DNA of 64,000 nucleotides. Source: Lichina pygmaea. Lineage: Eukaryota > Ascomycota > Lichinomycetes > Lichinales > Lichinaceae. Under the pieces are notes generated by a model that was given only the letters and a program-made list of their open reading frames with translations, was not told the origin of the DNA and ran no database searches. Position 1 is the first letter of the stretch; every line of letters starts with the position of its first letter. The stretch is taken from NCBI GenBank assembly GCA_963422465.1, contig OY730172.1:3162001-3226000 (forward strand), in the 5' to 3' direction. This document shows positions 21,507 through 32,287 of this stretch, piece by piece. The translations under genes were made by a program, and so were the position numbers.

Positions 21507-24500
21507 AAGACACAAAGCTGACACTTCTCCAGTATAATGTGCAAAAAAGGAAAAACCCTCACCTAGAAACAAGCACTTCAACTGTTTTCTCTTCCTTTCT
21601 TCCTCTCTACTGTTCAGAGATTGGCAGAACACTTTTTCTTATTAATAAAAATCTGAAACTCTCTTCTCTTCATCCTACCTTCTGGAATAAAGACTTTGTT
21701 TCTCTTGAAATCTACTTGGAAAACTCTTCTACTTCTCTTTGGGTACATAATCTCTACTTCACCCTATCAAGTCAAGAAAACTACACAGAGGCATCAGAAG
21801 CTCTTCTCTGTTTACTCCAAAATGCTTTACAAGAACAAGGACAACATATTCTTCTCACAGACTCAAATCTTCACTACCCAGACTGGTCAAAGAAAAGAAG
21901 ACTGTACTCTCAGACTGCAAACAAGTTTCAAGACCTAATGAAAGATTTAAATCTGGATTTAGCTATTGCACCTTTCACCCCTACCAGAGCAAGATCTCTT
22001 TCTGAAAAACCATGTTCTTCTATTGATCTGTCTTTTATTTCTTCTTCTCTTTCTAACTCTCTGATTTTCTCTAAAGTGGCTCTTCAGTTCTTTCATGGGT
22101 CTGACCACAGACCTGTACTAACCTGCCTGGACCTGGATCCTCCAAGGAAAATCTGGAAACCAGAAAGAAACTGGAGAACACTGGACTCAAACCTTGCAAG
22201 AGTAGAGTGTGAGAAGCTACACCTGCCCTTCCACTTCCAAGACAAATATGAAGTGGATGAGTACTTGGAGTATCTTGACAACTTTCTCCAAGAAATAGCA
22301 AGCAAATCCACACAGCTCCAGAAGCAATCTGGCCACTCAGTCTCCTGGTGGAATCAAGAGATCCAAAACAAGGTTAAAGAGGAAAGAAGAGTAAGAAGAA
22401 AAGTGCAAAAAAGACAAGCAAGTCAAGAGGAACTTGAGCAAGCAACTAAGCTCAAGAAAAAGGCAGTCAGAGATGGAAAACAGAACACTTTCAGACACCA
22501 AATCCATGAGCTGGCCAGCTCTTCAAAGTTCTGGAAGCTTGCAAAGTGGGGAAGGTCCAAAGCCAACAAGACTCCTGATCTTCCTCTGGTTCCTGACCTG
22601 GAAACACAAGAAGGAATAGCCAAAACCTTTGAGGAAAAGACTAAAGTCTTCTCACAGCAGTTCTTTCCAAAAGCTCTAGTTCCAGAACCAGGCTCAGAAA
22701 GCTCCCAGACTATCTCTGAGATACAGCTCTCCCAGGAGGTAACATGTGAAGAAGTGGAGTAAATTCTGGCCAAGAAGAAACCTTTCACAGCAGGAGGGAG
22801 AGATAAGCTGCCAAATGGATTTCTGAGAGCTCTGGGGCCTAGGTTCTGCCAAGCTCTAGCTATTCTGACTTCAACATGCTGGAAACTGGAGTACTTCCCT
22901 GAAAGATTTAAGAGTGCAAAAACAGTCTGCTTGAGGAAACCTGGCAAGGGAACCTACAATCAAGCTAAAGCCTGGCGCCCTATAGCTCTGCTAAACACAA
23001 CAGGCAAGCTGATGGAAGCTATTGCTGCAGCCAGACTAAGCAAGATAGCAGAAGAAGCTGGACTATTGCCAGATATCCAGATGGGCTTTAGGAAAGGAAG
23101 ATCCACAGAAGCAGCACTTTTCCTTCTAACCTCCCAAGTGGAAAAAGTCTGGAAGGAAGGCATGGTTGCATCCCTACTCTCACTGGATATCTCAGGAGCC
23201 TATGACAGAGTTCTCCCCAAGATACTACAGCAAATTCTGAAAAGAAAAGGAATACCTGCCTGGCTAGCTTCCTGGATCTACTCCTTCTGTGATAAGCACT
23301 CTACCACTCTTGTCTTTGATGATTCTGAGTCTTGTTCAATTCCTATTCATTGTGGAGTTCCTCAAGGTTCTCCATTATCCCCTATTCTTTTTCTATTCTA
23401 CATTTCTGAATTGCATGAGACTGTGCATACTCCGTCTTCTGGTGTATCTGCCCTGGGGTTTACAGATGATATAAATCTGCTTGCTTTTGGTCACTCCTTG
23501 AAAAGTAACCTTCTGAAGTTAAAGAACACAAACCTCAAATGTCTATCATAGGCTGCAAGACATGGAATAGTCTTCTCTCCTGAGAAATATGAAATACTTC
23601 ATTTTTCCAGAAGAAGATCAGACAATCTTCAGCTCAAGCTCAGACTGGGGAATGTGATTCTCAAACCAAAAGAAGAAGTGCGAGTACTTGGAGTGTACCT
23701 AGATGCAAAGCTCCACTGGCACAAACACCAGAGGATTATTCTTCAAAAAGCACAGAAAGCACTCTCTTCTCTTTCTAGAACTTCCTATTCTACTTGGGGC
23801 TTTCCAGTTCACACATCATGTCTGGTGTACACTGCTATACTGAGATCTCTACTGAGCTATGCAGTGGGGATCTGGTTTAACCCTCTAAGAAAATCCTCCA
23901 ATATCTCTTCTCTTGTTTCATTTCAAAACAGATGCCTAAGACTTATTGGGGGTGCCTTCAAAGCCACTCCTTCTTTTCTATTAGAGAGTGAGCTTTTTCT
24001 TCTACCTCTAGACCTATACTTAAAATTTCACACTGCCTGTTTTCTTTCTTCTATTCAAAACTCCCCTCTCAAATACTTTCTTGACAGTATCTTTTCCACT
24101 ATTTCCAGCTATGCCTCTCTCTTGAAGAAACCTTTAAAGGAATCCTCAACTATCTCTCCTAAGTGGAAATTCACTTGGTTAAGTCAAATAACTACTAACC
24201 AGGCTAGTTCAAAGAAAGAACTACAAAAGCTCTTTACTAAAGAGTGGGAAGACCAATGGGAAGAGAAGAAAAGAAGAAGCTATCCAGGCTGGCAGACTTT
24301 CTGTCAAAAGCCACACAAAAACAATCTGAAGCTCTACAAAGAGTTACAGAAAGCTGAGGCAAGTCTGCTACTGCAAATCAGGACTGGAAGAATTGGTCTG
24401 GCAAGTTTTCTTTTCAGAGCTGGAGTTCCTGACTTCCCTACCCCACTATGTGTGTGTGGCCAAGCAGAAGAAACTGCAAAACATATCACCTCTTCATGCT

Positions 24501-24670
24501 CTCTTTATTCAAGACAAAGACAACAAGTCTCTTTTAATCCCCAAGACTTCACCACTATTATTTCAAACCCAGAGCTACTACAGAAGTTCTTGTACTGGTT
24601 TATGTCTTTGAAAAGACTAAACCAGTTTAATCTAGCTTTCAAACTCCACTATTCCCAATCCAATACCTAG
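21503..24670 (+). pseudogene. LINE B2 ORF2 (APE endonuclease + RT)
   Basis: One frame of 1056 codons. Endonuclease motifs seen are LLQYNVQK, LLTDSNLHYPDW, SSIDLSF and GSDHRPV. Compared with LINE A2 about 26 residues near the N-terminus are missing. These include the LQE motif with its catalytic Glu, so this endonuclease should be inactive. RT motifs are SLDISGAYDRV, GVPQGSP and GFTDDINLLA; both Asp residues of motif C are kept. Two in-frame stops: TAA 22760-22762 (CAA expected) and TAG 23549-23551 (TGG expected). The C-terminus keeps CVCGQAEETAKHITSSC. No RNase H domain is apparent. Confidence 0.88.
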
Positions 24671-25027
24671 ATTCTCTTCTCTTACCAGAAACTTCAAGAT
24701 TTCTTTTGTTACATTCCCTAGTCACACTCTGCCTTTAGTTTTTATCCCTTCAAAGGTTTTCTGAAGGAGTTCACTATTAGCTAGAAGATCTGCATGGCTG
24801 TAAAGCTACTACCAGTGTAAGAATCAAATAAAAATAAAATAAAAAGATTCTCTTCTCTTACCAGAAACTTCAAGATTTCTTTTGTTACATTCCCTAGTCA
24901 CACCCTGCCTTCAGTTTTTATCTCTTCAAAGGTTTTCTGAAGAAGTTTACTATTAGCTAGAAGATCTGCATGGCTGTAAAGCTACTACCAGTGTAAGAAT
25001 CAAATAAAAAATAAAAAAATAAAAAAA
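24670..25027 (+). repeat. Tandem duplication of the LINE B2 3' UTR and tail
   Basis: The segment beginning GATTCTCTTCTCTTACC occurs twice head to tail (24670-24845 and 24846-25027). Each copy contains GATCTGCATGGCTGTAAAGC and GTAAGAATCAAATAAAAA. Only the second abuts the TSD, so the duplication lies inside the insertion. Confidence 0.9.
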
Positions 25028-25038
25028 AACAGAATGTT

Positions 25039-25429
25039 TCTACAGTACTGAGCCTACAATAGACTATAGATTATGCTGTGGTAGGCCTGTAATAGACCTA
25101 CAAGAGAGACTACATTCCACACTGCAGGTGTCTTGCTAGGGTGTACACCTGACAGTAACCTATAGATAGCATATCTATAATATAAAGAGTAGTAGGGCTA
25201 GCTCTACTGGCAGGGTCTGGGTGGAGAAGCACAGAAAAGCATGTAGTGCTCTATGATAGTCTATGTGCCTAGTATAGTCACAAGAGACTGCAACCCTAGA
25301 AGAGAGGGACCTGTCAGGAGCTACACAGCTTGTGCAAGCACCTGACTGGGTTCAGCTGCATGTCATCTTGCTTAGCAGTCATGTGATGTGTATGTACCAA
25401 GTCACATGATCATTAAGCAAGATTCATAT
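25039..25429. other. Unassigned intergenic sequence
   Basis: It lies between the right TSD of LINE B2 and the left LTR of the Copia-like element. It is AT-rich with no supported ORF or repeat relation to the rest of the window. Confidence 0.5.
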
Positions 25430-25710
25430 TGTTAGGATTGCAATACTGCCAAGACCTAATCTTGGGAAGAACACAGCAGACTGCAGAATAGAGACTGAAT
25501 AGGGAACTGAGCACAGGTTGAATTTGTGTATATAGCAAGTGCTTTTTCTCTAAAGAAATTGATAACAGCTCTTCTCTGCCTCCCAGCTCCAACAGGTTAT
25601 AAGCCCAGAATCTGCGCAAGATTGAAGCTGTCCACCTACCAGCTGTGATAAGCCAGGTTGTCTGCCAGCTACAAGAAGTCTGAGTTGTTCACTAGCTACA
25701 ACAAGCTAAG

Positions 25711-25984
25711 TGTGACGAGGCAATGGCAGAGCAGAACTCAAGCCTAACTGATTCGGTAACCTTGACCTGACTTGGCTTGAGACTTGAGACTTGGATTGAT
25801 GTACAAGACGAAAGACGAGGAAGCAAGAAAAAGAGAAAGGAAGAGAAGAAGCTGGGGGAGCAGGAGAAGTTCTTATAGGCAGGGGATCAGGCAACGGCGG
25901 AGCAAACAGGCAACAGTGCAGATGGAACTTCCCGGCAAGGTGCGTGACTTGTGCCAGATATGCAACTGGGCCAGAACCGTGACA
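25711..25984 (-). repeat. Solo LTR of chromovirus family B
   Basis: 274 bp, with TGTGACGAGG...GTGACA ends on the plus strand and a 5-bp TSD CTAAG (25706-25710 and 25985-25989). It lies inside the leader of the Copia-like element. It is the product of an insertion followed by LTR-LTR recombination. Confidence 0.92.
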
Positions 25985-26450
25985 CTAAGTTGGTTTCTGC
26001 AGTGAGAAGCAGTCAGTCAGTCAACAAGCAATCCCACCTGTGATCACCATGATGTTGGCATCCACCAGCAAGCTGTCAGTCAGGATTGACCAGCTCACAG
26101 TGTACAACTACAACACATGGAAGACAAAGATGAAGATGCTGTTGATCCAGGAGTGCCTCTGGGCAGTTGTCTCAGAGAAGAAGATGAGGCCTAAGGTGAA
26201 AGGAAAAGAAAAGAAGAACTTGGACAAGCCAACAGACACCCAGCTGGCATTTGATGAGGAGGCTGAACAAGCAACAGCCACAATCTTTCTCTACCTCAGT
26301 GACAGTGTCAGCAGGAATGTACAAGGCATCTGTGACCCAGTCCAACTTTGGAAGAAGCTACACAACCTGTACAGCCAAACCAGTTTCTCAACTTGCCACT
26401 GGCTGTAGCAGTGGCTGTTCAAGGCCAAGCTACAGAGCTACAAGTCAGTG

Positions 26451-26894
26451 ATTTTTTTGATTTGATTTGATTTGATTCTTACACTGATTGGGCTGTTAAG
26501 CCATGCAGAACTTCTTGAAGGATTTTTGTCTCTGGTAGACTTGACTCGGGGACCTCACGCATTTACCGTACACCCTGTGGTTTGTAGTGTACGTACTGTG
26601 GGAAAACCCCAAACCCCGTAGAGGAAATAGGAAAACCACAGTAATAAGGGTTTTGTGGATCTTGACAGATATTGGGTGAGCTATTTCTTGGGGGTTTTCA
26701 TACATCTTGCGAGGAGTACATCTTAGACAAGTTCTATGAATCTCGGGGGTTTTTGTGGCAGAATGTGGGGTGAGTCAGATTCGAACTGACGACTAGTTTA
26801 GTCAGGTTCTCCAGGCCTGACACCACTAGTTCCGGGTCATGGGTGCCACGTAGTGGGAAACTCTCACCAGCTTCCCGCTACACCATGCCGCCCC
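26451..26894 (-). mobile_element. tRNA-derived SINE, copy 1, with a LINE-type 3' tail
   Basis: 444 bp with an 11-bp TSD ACAAGTCAGTG (26440-26450 and 26895-26905), inserted in Copia gag. On the minus strand the head has an RNA polymerase III A box TGGTGTAGCGGG (26874-26885), a perfect match to TRGYNNARNNGG, and a B box AGTTCGAATCT (26777-26787). The 3' end reads AGAAGTTCTGCATGGCT, then CAGTGTAAGAATCAAATC repeats. These are the same words and order as the LINE 3' ends in this window, so the LINE RT probably recognises its tail. The boxes are about 87 nt apart, so this is not a normal tRNA gene. Confidence 0.88.
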
Positions 26895-27584
26895 ACAAGT
26901 CAGTGGTTAAGTACACAGAGAAGATACATTCAATAGCGGAGCAGTTGAAGGATGCAGGCTTTGAGGTCCATGATAAGATCTTGGCTACAGCACTACTGCA
27001 AGGATTGGATGGGAGCTACAAGACTTTCATCTTTTTCACAACCCAGGTTTACTGTACAGAAAAAACAATCAGCTTTGATAAGCTGGTTGCCAACATTATT
27101 GATGAAAGTTGGCAGATGGGGTTGGAAGAACAGAAGCTAGAGTGGGCTCTACAAGCTACAGACTCAGCAAAAGGAAAAGGATGATGTGGACACTGTTGGA
27201 AGATAGGGCACCAGAGCAAGAACTGCTGGACAAAACACCCAGAACTTTGACTGAACAATGACTCAGCCTCAGACTCAGATTTGAAGGATGAAACAGACTA
27301 TCAGAGCAAGAAGAAAGAGGGAAAGAAGAGACAGCAGTGGAAGCACACAGTCTATCTAGCAGTCACTTCATCATCATCAGATTTGGTATTCTGACAACCC
27401 TGCCAGTGTTGAGAGGGGGTGTTAGGATTGCAACACTGCCAAGGCCCAATCTCGGGAAGAACACAGCAGGCTGCAGAATAGAGGCTGAATAGGGAACTGA
27501 GCAGGGGTTGAATTTGTGTATATAGCGAGTGCTTTTTCCCTAAAGAAATTGATAACAGCTCTTCCCTGCCTCCCAGCTCCAACA

Positions 27585-27847
27585 AATATAAGCAGGCCTC
27601 CCACCTGACACTGGTGGAGAGGCCAGTTGTCAGTTCCTATCCATTGAGTGATACCCTACAGACTTACTTGACAACGTCTTTCAGGCACCTTTCAGTAGCC
27701 GCCTAGGGAACAGGCCTTTATCACGACTCTGTCCTGCTAAGACTCTAGCGCTCTTACACTAGCAAGGTGCTGCAGGGAGAGGTTTTTTCACTTCTAGAGT
27801 TATTCCTAGTCTGTTTTCATAGAGAACCCAGCATAGTCTAGATATGT
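27585..27847. other. Short spacer between Copia-like LTR and second SINE
   Basis: No ORF or recognised repeat. The last 13 bases (27835-27847, AGTCTAGATATGT) are the SINE TSD. Confidence 0.5.
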
Positions 27848-28282
27848 TTTTTTGATTTGATTCTTACACTGATTTGGCTGTTAAGCCATGCAGAACTTCT
27901 TGAAGAATTTTTTTTGTCTCTGGTAGACTTGACTCAGGGACCTCACACATTTACCATACACCCCGTGGTTTGTAGTGTACGTACTGTGGGAAACCCCCAA
28001 ACTCTGTAGAGGAAATAGGAAAACCACAGTAATAAGGGTTTTGTGGATCTTGATAGATATTGGGTGAGCTATTTCTTGGGGGTTTTCATACATCTTGTGA
28101 GGAGTACATCTTAGACAAGTTCTATCAATCTCGGGGGTTTTTGTGGCAGAATGTGGGGTGGGTCAGATTTGAACTGACGACTAGTTTAGTCAGGTTCTCC
28201 AGGCCTGACACCACTAGTTCCGGGTCATGGGTGCCACGTAGTGGGAAACTCTCACCAGCTTCCCGCTACACCATGCCGCCCC
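27848..28282 (-). mobile_element. tRNA-derived SINE, copy 2
   Basis: 435 bp, nearly identical to the SINE at 26451-26894 apart from scattered transitions. TSD AGTCTAGATATGT at 27835-27847 and 28283-28295. It shows the same A box and a B box with GTTCAAATC, and the 3' end again carries GCATGGCT and GTAAGAATCAAATC. It sits about 0.5 kb beyond the 3' end of SEY1. Confidence 0.88.
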
Positions 28283-28295
28283 AGTCTAGATATGT

Positions 28296-28764
28296 AGGAA
28301 TACAATCAATCAATCAATTATACCATGCCTACCAAGCTAATCTACTACACCAAGAAACACTCCAATCTTCTGAGAGATCATATATCGTAGTCTTCGCTAA
28401 ATATTCTCGCTATCCTGAACTGAAGTATACTATAGCTTTTTGTACACACTCGGAGTTTCTCTGTACATGAATCCACACTGCCAATTTGTTCTGTTGAACT
28501 ACACTGCAGTTCTTTGAACGTGACTGAATAAGAATGAGAGAAAAAAAAACCAGCAGAAAGAGAGGACACAAAGTGAGAGAGGACAGAGAGGGACAGAGAG
28601 CAAGGGAGGGACAAGGACTGATGGATGAGGAGGAACAGGACAATAGGAACAGAAGAGAACGAGAAAAAGACTACAAGAGGAAAACTGGAGAGGGGAAGAG
28701 AACAAAAGATGGAGGCGTTGGTGGGAATGTGGTCATAAAAGGACTTGAAGATGCTCATGTCCTC
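28296..28764. other. SEY1 downstream region / probable 3' UTR
   Basis: No gene seen. It contains a purine-rich plus strand (about 28530-28710, AGAGAG/GGGACAG type), i.e. a pyrimidine-rich 3' UTR on the SEY1 strand. The base composition changes from AT-rich to GC-rich at about 28750, marking the edge of the host island. Confidence 0.5.
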
Positions 28765-31659
28765 CTAGTCGTTGTCATCATCATCGACATTGGCTGGGGT
28801 TTGCTGCCGTGAACCCCGTCCGGTTTGTCGTTGTTGCTGCTGCGACTGCTGTTGCCTTCGACGGCCATCGCTGCCCAACCGATCCATCGGGATGGCATCG
28901 TATGCCTCGTCGTCGTCATCATCGTCACCCGTGTGGTTGGCCTTACCGTCGACACCTCTTGTCGTTCTGCTACCGCTTGTTCGGCCGGACATGGCCATCG
29001 CGCGCGCGTGGGCCTGGCGGCCTGCGTCGGAGTTCTCGAGGAAGTCGCGGAGACGCTCCTTCGCGATCTCGAGCGCCTGTTGCGACGCGGCGTTGGCCAT
29101 GCGCACCATCGGCCCCCAGAGGTTGAGGGTGTAGGTCACGTAGGCGCCGATGCTGAGCAGCGCGAGCATGACGAAGTAGAGCGGGTTTCGAAGTACTGTC
29201 GAGGGAGCAGGCCGTCAGATCGACGTCTGATCGGGCTGTCGTGAGCTCGACGGTCCAAAGGACAGACTCACCGGCCACAATCTCATTCCAGCCCAGGGCG
29301 AGGAGCAGCGCGTAGAAGTAGATCGGGATCTGGGCGACGCCACCGATGGCGCTGCGCCGGGCCTCGACAAAGACGCCGTCGGCGGTCTTCTTGAAACGTA
29401 CGGTCAGGTCCTGACGCTTGGCTTCGCTGAGCACGGTCATCTCGTCCTCGAGCGTCTTCGTGTCGTCGTCGTCGACGCCTCCGATCGGTGGCATGTCCTC
29501 CTCCTCTTCCGCCCCGCCGACCGACGCGGGCGCAGGCGCTATCCATTCGGGCAAGGGCGGTGATGCCGACGTCGACGACAGTCGGAAGCGCGACAGCAGC
29601 GGGATGAGCTCCAGCGTCGATTCCCGCGCCCCCGTGAAGAGCCCCTCGATGTCGTCCGCGGGCCGCCATACCCTCGGCACCCCCGCCTCGTCGTACCGGA
29701 ACTTGTCCTCGAAGTTCTCTCGGAGCTTCAAGAGGAGGTTGCCCTCCATGACCTCCTCGTCGATCTTCGCCCGCAGCGCGGCCCACGACTGTCGCCGTAG
29801 GCGCCATCGACCCACTTCGACTTCCTCGGGGCTGGCGTCGAAACTTCCGGCCCTCTCGGCGAACCGACCCTCGGCTTCCTCGACGACGCCGACGAAGACG
29901 TTCCAGACTCGGTCCCACAGGTCCTTCTCGTCGGGCTTCGTTCCGGTCTCCGGCGCTCCGAGGCCACCGCGGCCGGACCCGAGCTTGTTGAACTCGAGGC
30001 CGACCGAGTCGGCCAACCGCGACCGCACCCATCGCTCGACCCGGCTGGCCAGACGCCGGATCTCCTCCCGCCGGAGACGCGCACTAACTTCGACCAGCTC
30101 CTTCCGGAACAGTTGCAGCTCTTGGTCGTGGTTGCTCCACGAGCAGCCCTTGACGGCGGCCTCGCGCGCTTCCGAGACGAAGCGGGCCAGGACGCGCGCC
30201 TTCTCCTTCTCCACCGTCGCCCCAAAGTCATCCGTCGTGCGCTTCTTCTGGCCGGCCTTGACGGCGGCCGACACGCCTTCGACGAACGACTTGGTCCCCA
30301 GTTTGTGCGAGGCCGCCAGCTGACCCTGGAACAGCACCCGCAACCGACCGTCGACCTTCGACGTCAACTCGGTCTTTTTCCGGGAGTAGACACCCTTGTG
30401 GTACCGGCTCGCCTCCGTCTCGAACGCCTTCAGGACCTGGGTTCTCGCTTGAGACATTATTTGACCCAGCCCTCGGAGGAGAGCCGTCTTCCCCAGGCGC
30501 ACGTTGTCGGCCTGCTCCTTCTCCAGCGGCGCAATGGCCTCGTCGAAGATGATCAGGACTTCACGCGAGATCTCATCGCACCGGAATTGTGCCAGCAACT
30601 CTTGCTGCGTCGGCAGGTCGAGGTCCTTGTTGCTGACAATCTGCTCCCAGACGCTCTCGGCATAATGAGGGAATCCGTCGGCAGGAATCCGACGGTGGTA
30701 CTCGGGCAAGAAGACAGGACCGTCAACGTCTTCCTCGCCTAGCAAGGCGCTGTGCTTCGCATCACGGTATCCCTCGCGGAATCGTGTCCGGAGCTTGGCC
30801 ACCTCGTCCACAAAGCGATCCGGCTGGAGCACCTTGTGCGGCAGAGCTACAAAGGCAAAGTCGAAATAGTCATGGATCCTGGCCTTCTCCAGCCCCGAAG
30901 GCTTCGAGATCGACCCCCAGATGTTGGTGAGATCCTGAAGAAGGGTCCGACGGAGATTCGACAACGGTGTCGTGCCGATGTGGTCACGGATGACGAAGAA
31001 GAGGAGTGAGCGGGAGTTCGTGTCCCTAGACTTGAGGAATAGCTGTAGATTGACCTCGAACACCGTCTTGAGAAGGCCCATGTTCGCCCCTTGATACAGT
31101 CCCACTTGGTGTTCCCATATGTTGACGATCAGAACCTCGCTGGTCGCAAGCGCAAAGAGCGCACTCTTGCGCTCAAAGTCTTGATCCTCGCCCCTCTCCC
31201 GACCATCCGTGCCCTCGACGTCCATCACCAGGATGTTTTCGGCCGTCTTTCGTCTCTCCCCACCGACGGCCCCAGTCTCGACAGGCCCCTTCTTGTCTTT
31301 AGACATCCAGATTCCTTTGGTGGTCTGCCGTCGGTCCGATTCCGCCATGACGCCGAAATCGGTGCCAAAGAGATGGTTCAGAAGGGTCGACTTGCCCGTC
31401 GACTGGGATCCAAAGACTGATATCAGGTGGTAGTTGAAGCCCGCAGAGATGACCTTCTCGAGGGCGAGATAGCTGGACAGATTTGGACTGTGTTTTTTCG
31501 CAACATCCAACATTAGCATCTCGACGAGGGCTGGGATACAAAACCGAGCAACACCCACTTGAAACTCTTGTCCTCGTCGACGACCTGTATCCCATGCGCA
31601 AACTCCTCCTTGGTCGGTGTCCGCCCAGACACCGCCGCAAAATGTCCGTTCAATGTCAT
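28765..31659 (-). CDS. SEY1: Sey1/RHD3-family ER membrane-fusion GTPase
   Basis: Spliced from exons 31559-31659, 29272-31487 and 28765-29195, giving 915 aa. Sey1 is the fungal counterpart of atlastin: a dynamin-like GTPase that fuses ER tubules homotypically. Motifs: NGHFAAV near the N-terminus; P-loop GSQSTGKST (about 60-68); RRQTTKG switch I (86-92); [14 protein letters not shown] (123-136); RDH (201-203); a long helical bundle; then two membrane segments about 750-800 ([14 protein letters not shown] and [18 protein letters not shown]) and a cytosolic tail with poly-Asp and Gln-rich runs. The start at 31659 was chosen because [10 protein letters not shown] aligns with other Sey1 N-termini; an in-frame ATG 25 codons upstream is possible. 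Both junctions restore conserved residues (FNPNLSSYL and [13 protein letters not shown]). It appears intact. Confidence 0.95.
29196..29271 (-). other. SEY1: SEY1 intron 2
   Basis: 76 nt, GTGAGT to CGACAG, with a CTGAC branch site about 20 nt before the acceptor. It falls between the two C-terminal membrane segments. Reading through it would scramble the second segment. Confidence 0.93.
31488..31558 (-). other. SEY1: SEY1 intron 1
   Basis: 71 nt, GTGGGT to ACACAG, with a GCTAATG branch-like site. Splicing joins SF-AA to T, making FNPNL, which is conserved in Sey1 proteins. Confidence 0.88.
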
Positions 31660-32287
31660 GATGGTCGGTGCTGTCGTGTGTCGCTCTGATGTCCGCGGTC
31701 TGAGATCCTCGGCGTTTCTCTGGATCGCCGGCATGTTGGCTGCAGTCGTAGGCTAGCAAAGAGTTCTGTCGAAAGCGACGATGACGGCGTTATCTATAGT
31801 CGTGGCCGCACTTTCTATCTGGTCCGTCGTCTGATTGGCGTATGGCCTAGTGATTGTAGCAGATGAGCTTGTGCTTTGCCTCCCTAAAAGTTTTCTGTGT
31901 TCAAGGTTCTCAGTACAGCCAGGCCCGTGCAATGGCCTATTAGAGCGGCAAGTATGTGATACTGGGGCCCGATCATTTAGATTCTATTTTGACGGATCAT
32001 ATTTATCAAGACGGATAGAAACTATTAAACCACGTGAGACGCATCTGACTTCTTATGCTGCATAATTTAGTGGCGAAGTTGTCCGGAGCCTTGATAAGCC
32101 TAGGTTTGGCACTGAAAGTCCACTACATACTTGAGGTTTTGCGGACCTAACCCTTGCGCTCTAGATCCCAAGCTTTAACTTACACTTTGTTAGCCTGGCC
32201 TGTAAGCTATACCGTAGTCGATCACGTGACACTTGTTATCACCCAACACTCAGTATTTGTAGATTTTGATCTTTTTTTTATATTGCC
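31660..32287. other. SEY1 upstream region
   Basis: Holds the SEY1 promoter and 5' leader. GC content falls beyond about 31900 and the sequence turns into AT-rich transposon territory. No other gene seen. Confidence 0.5.

Larger units (their letters stand above)
17584..25027 (+). mobile_element. LINE B2, full-length Tad-like LINE, split by a short family-B element
   Basis: TSD AACAGAATGTT at 17573-17583 and 25028-25038. The body without the nested element is about 5.4 kb: 5' UTR 17584-20114 (interrupted at 17934-19960), ORF1 20115-21506, ORF2 21503-24670, then a 3' UTR that is present twice in tandem (24670-24845 and 24846-25027), each copy ending in CAAATAAAAATA-type tails. The 5' UTR matches that of LINE A2, so this copy is full length rather than 5'-truncated. 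Confidence 0.93.
25430..27584 (+). mobile_element. Gag-only Copia-like LTR element (fossil) with nested solo LTR and SINE
   Basis: LTRs of 165 bp lie at 25430-25594 and 27420-27584 (TGTTAGGATTGCAA...CTCCAACA). The flanking 5-mers are CATAT and AATAT (4 of 5 match). After the left LTR the sequence GGTTATAAGCCC resembles an initiator-Met-type primer site. A purine tract (GAGAGGGGG) precedes the right LTR. The interior, about 26050-27250, is gag-like: a UBN2/Copia-type gag ending in a CCHC knuckle (CWKIGHQSKNC visible near 27190-27222). No protease, integrase or RT is present, so it depended on others. It contains the solo LTR at 25711-25984 and a SINE at 26451-26894. It has a few breaks. Confidence 0.82.

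Noticed and set aside
26770-26890. A tRNA gene, suggested by perfect A and B boxes
   Set aside because: The boxes are about 87 nt apart, no cloverleaf closes, the segment is flanked by an 11-bp TSD and is repeated at 28150-28282, so it is the head of a SINE.
29283-30323. Long ORFs on both strands across SEY1
   Set aside because: They are high-GC shadows of SEY1 with Arg/Ser/Ala-rich low-complexity translations.
28970-31759. A single 929-codon minus-strand ORF taken as the SEY1 protein
   Set aside because: Its first part reads upstream leader and intron 1 in the wrong frame and its last part runs through intron 2. Splicing at 31488-31558 and 29196-29271 restores conserved Sey1 residues at both junctions.
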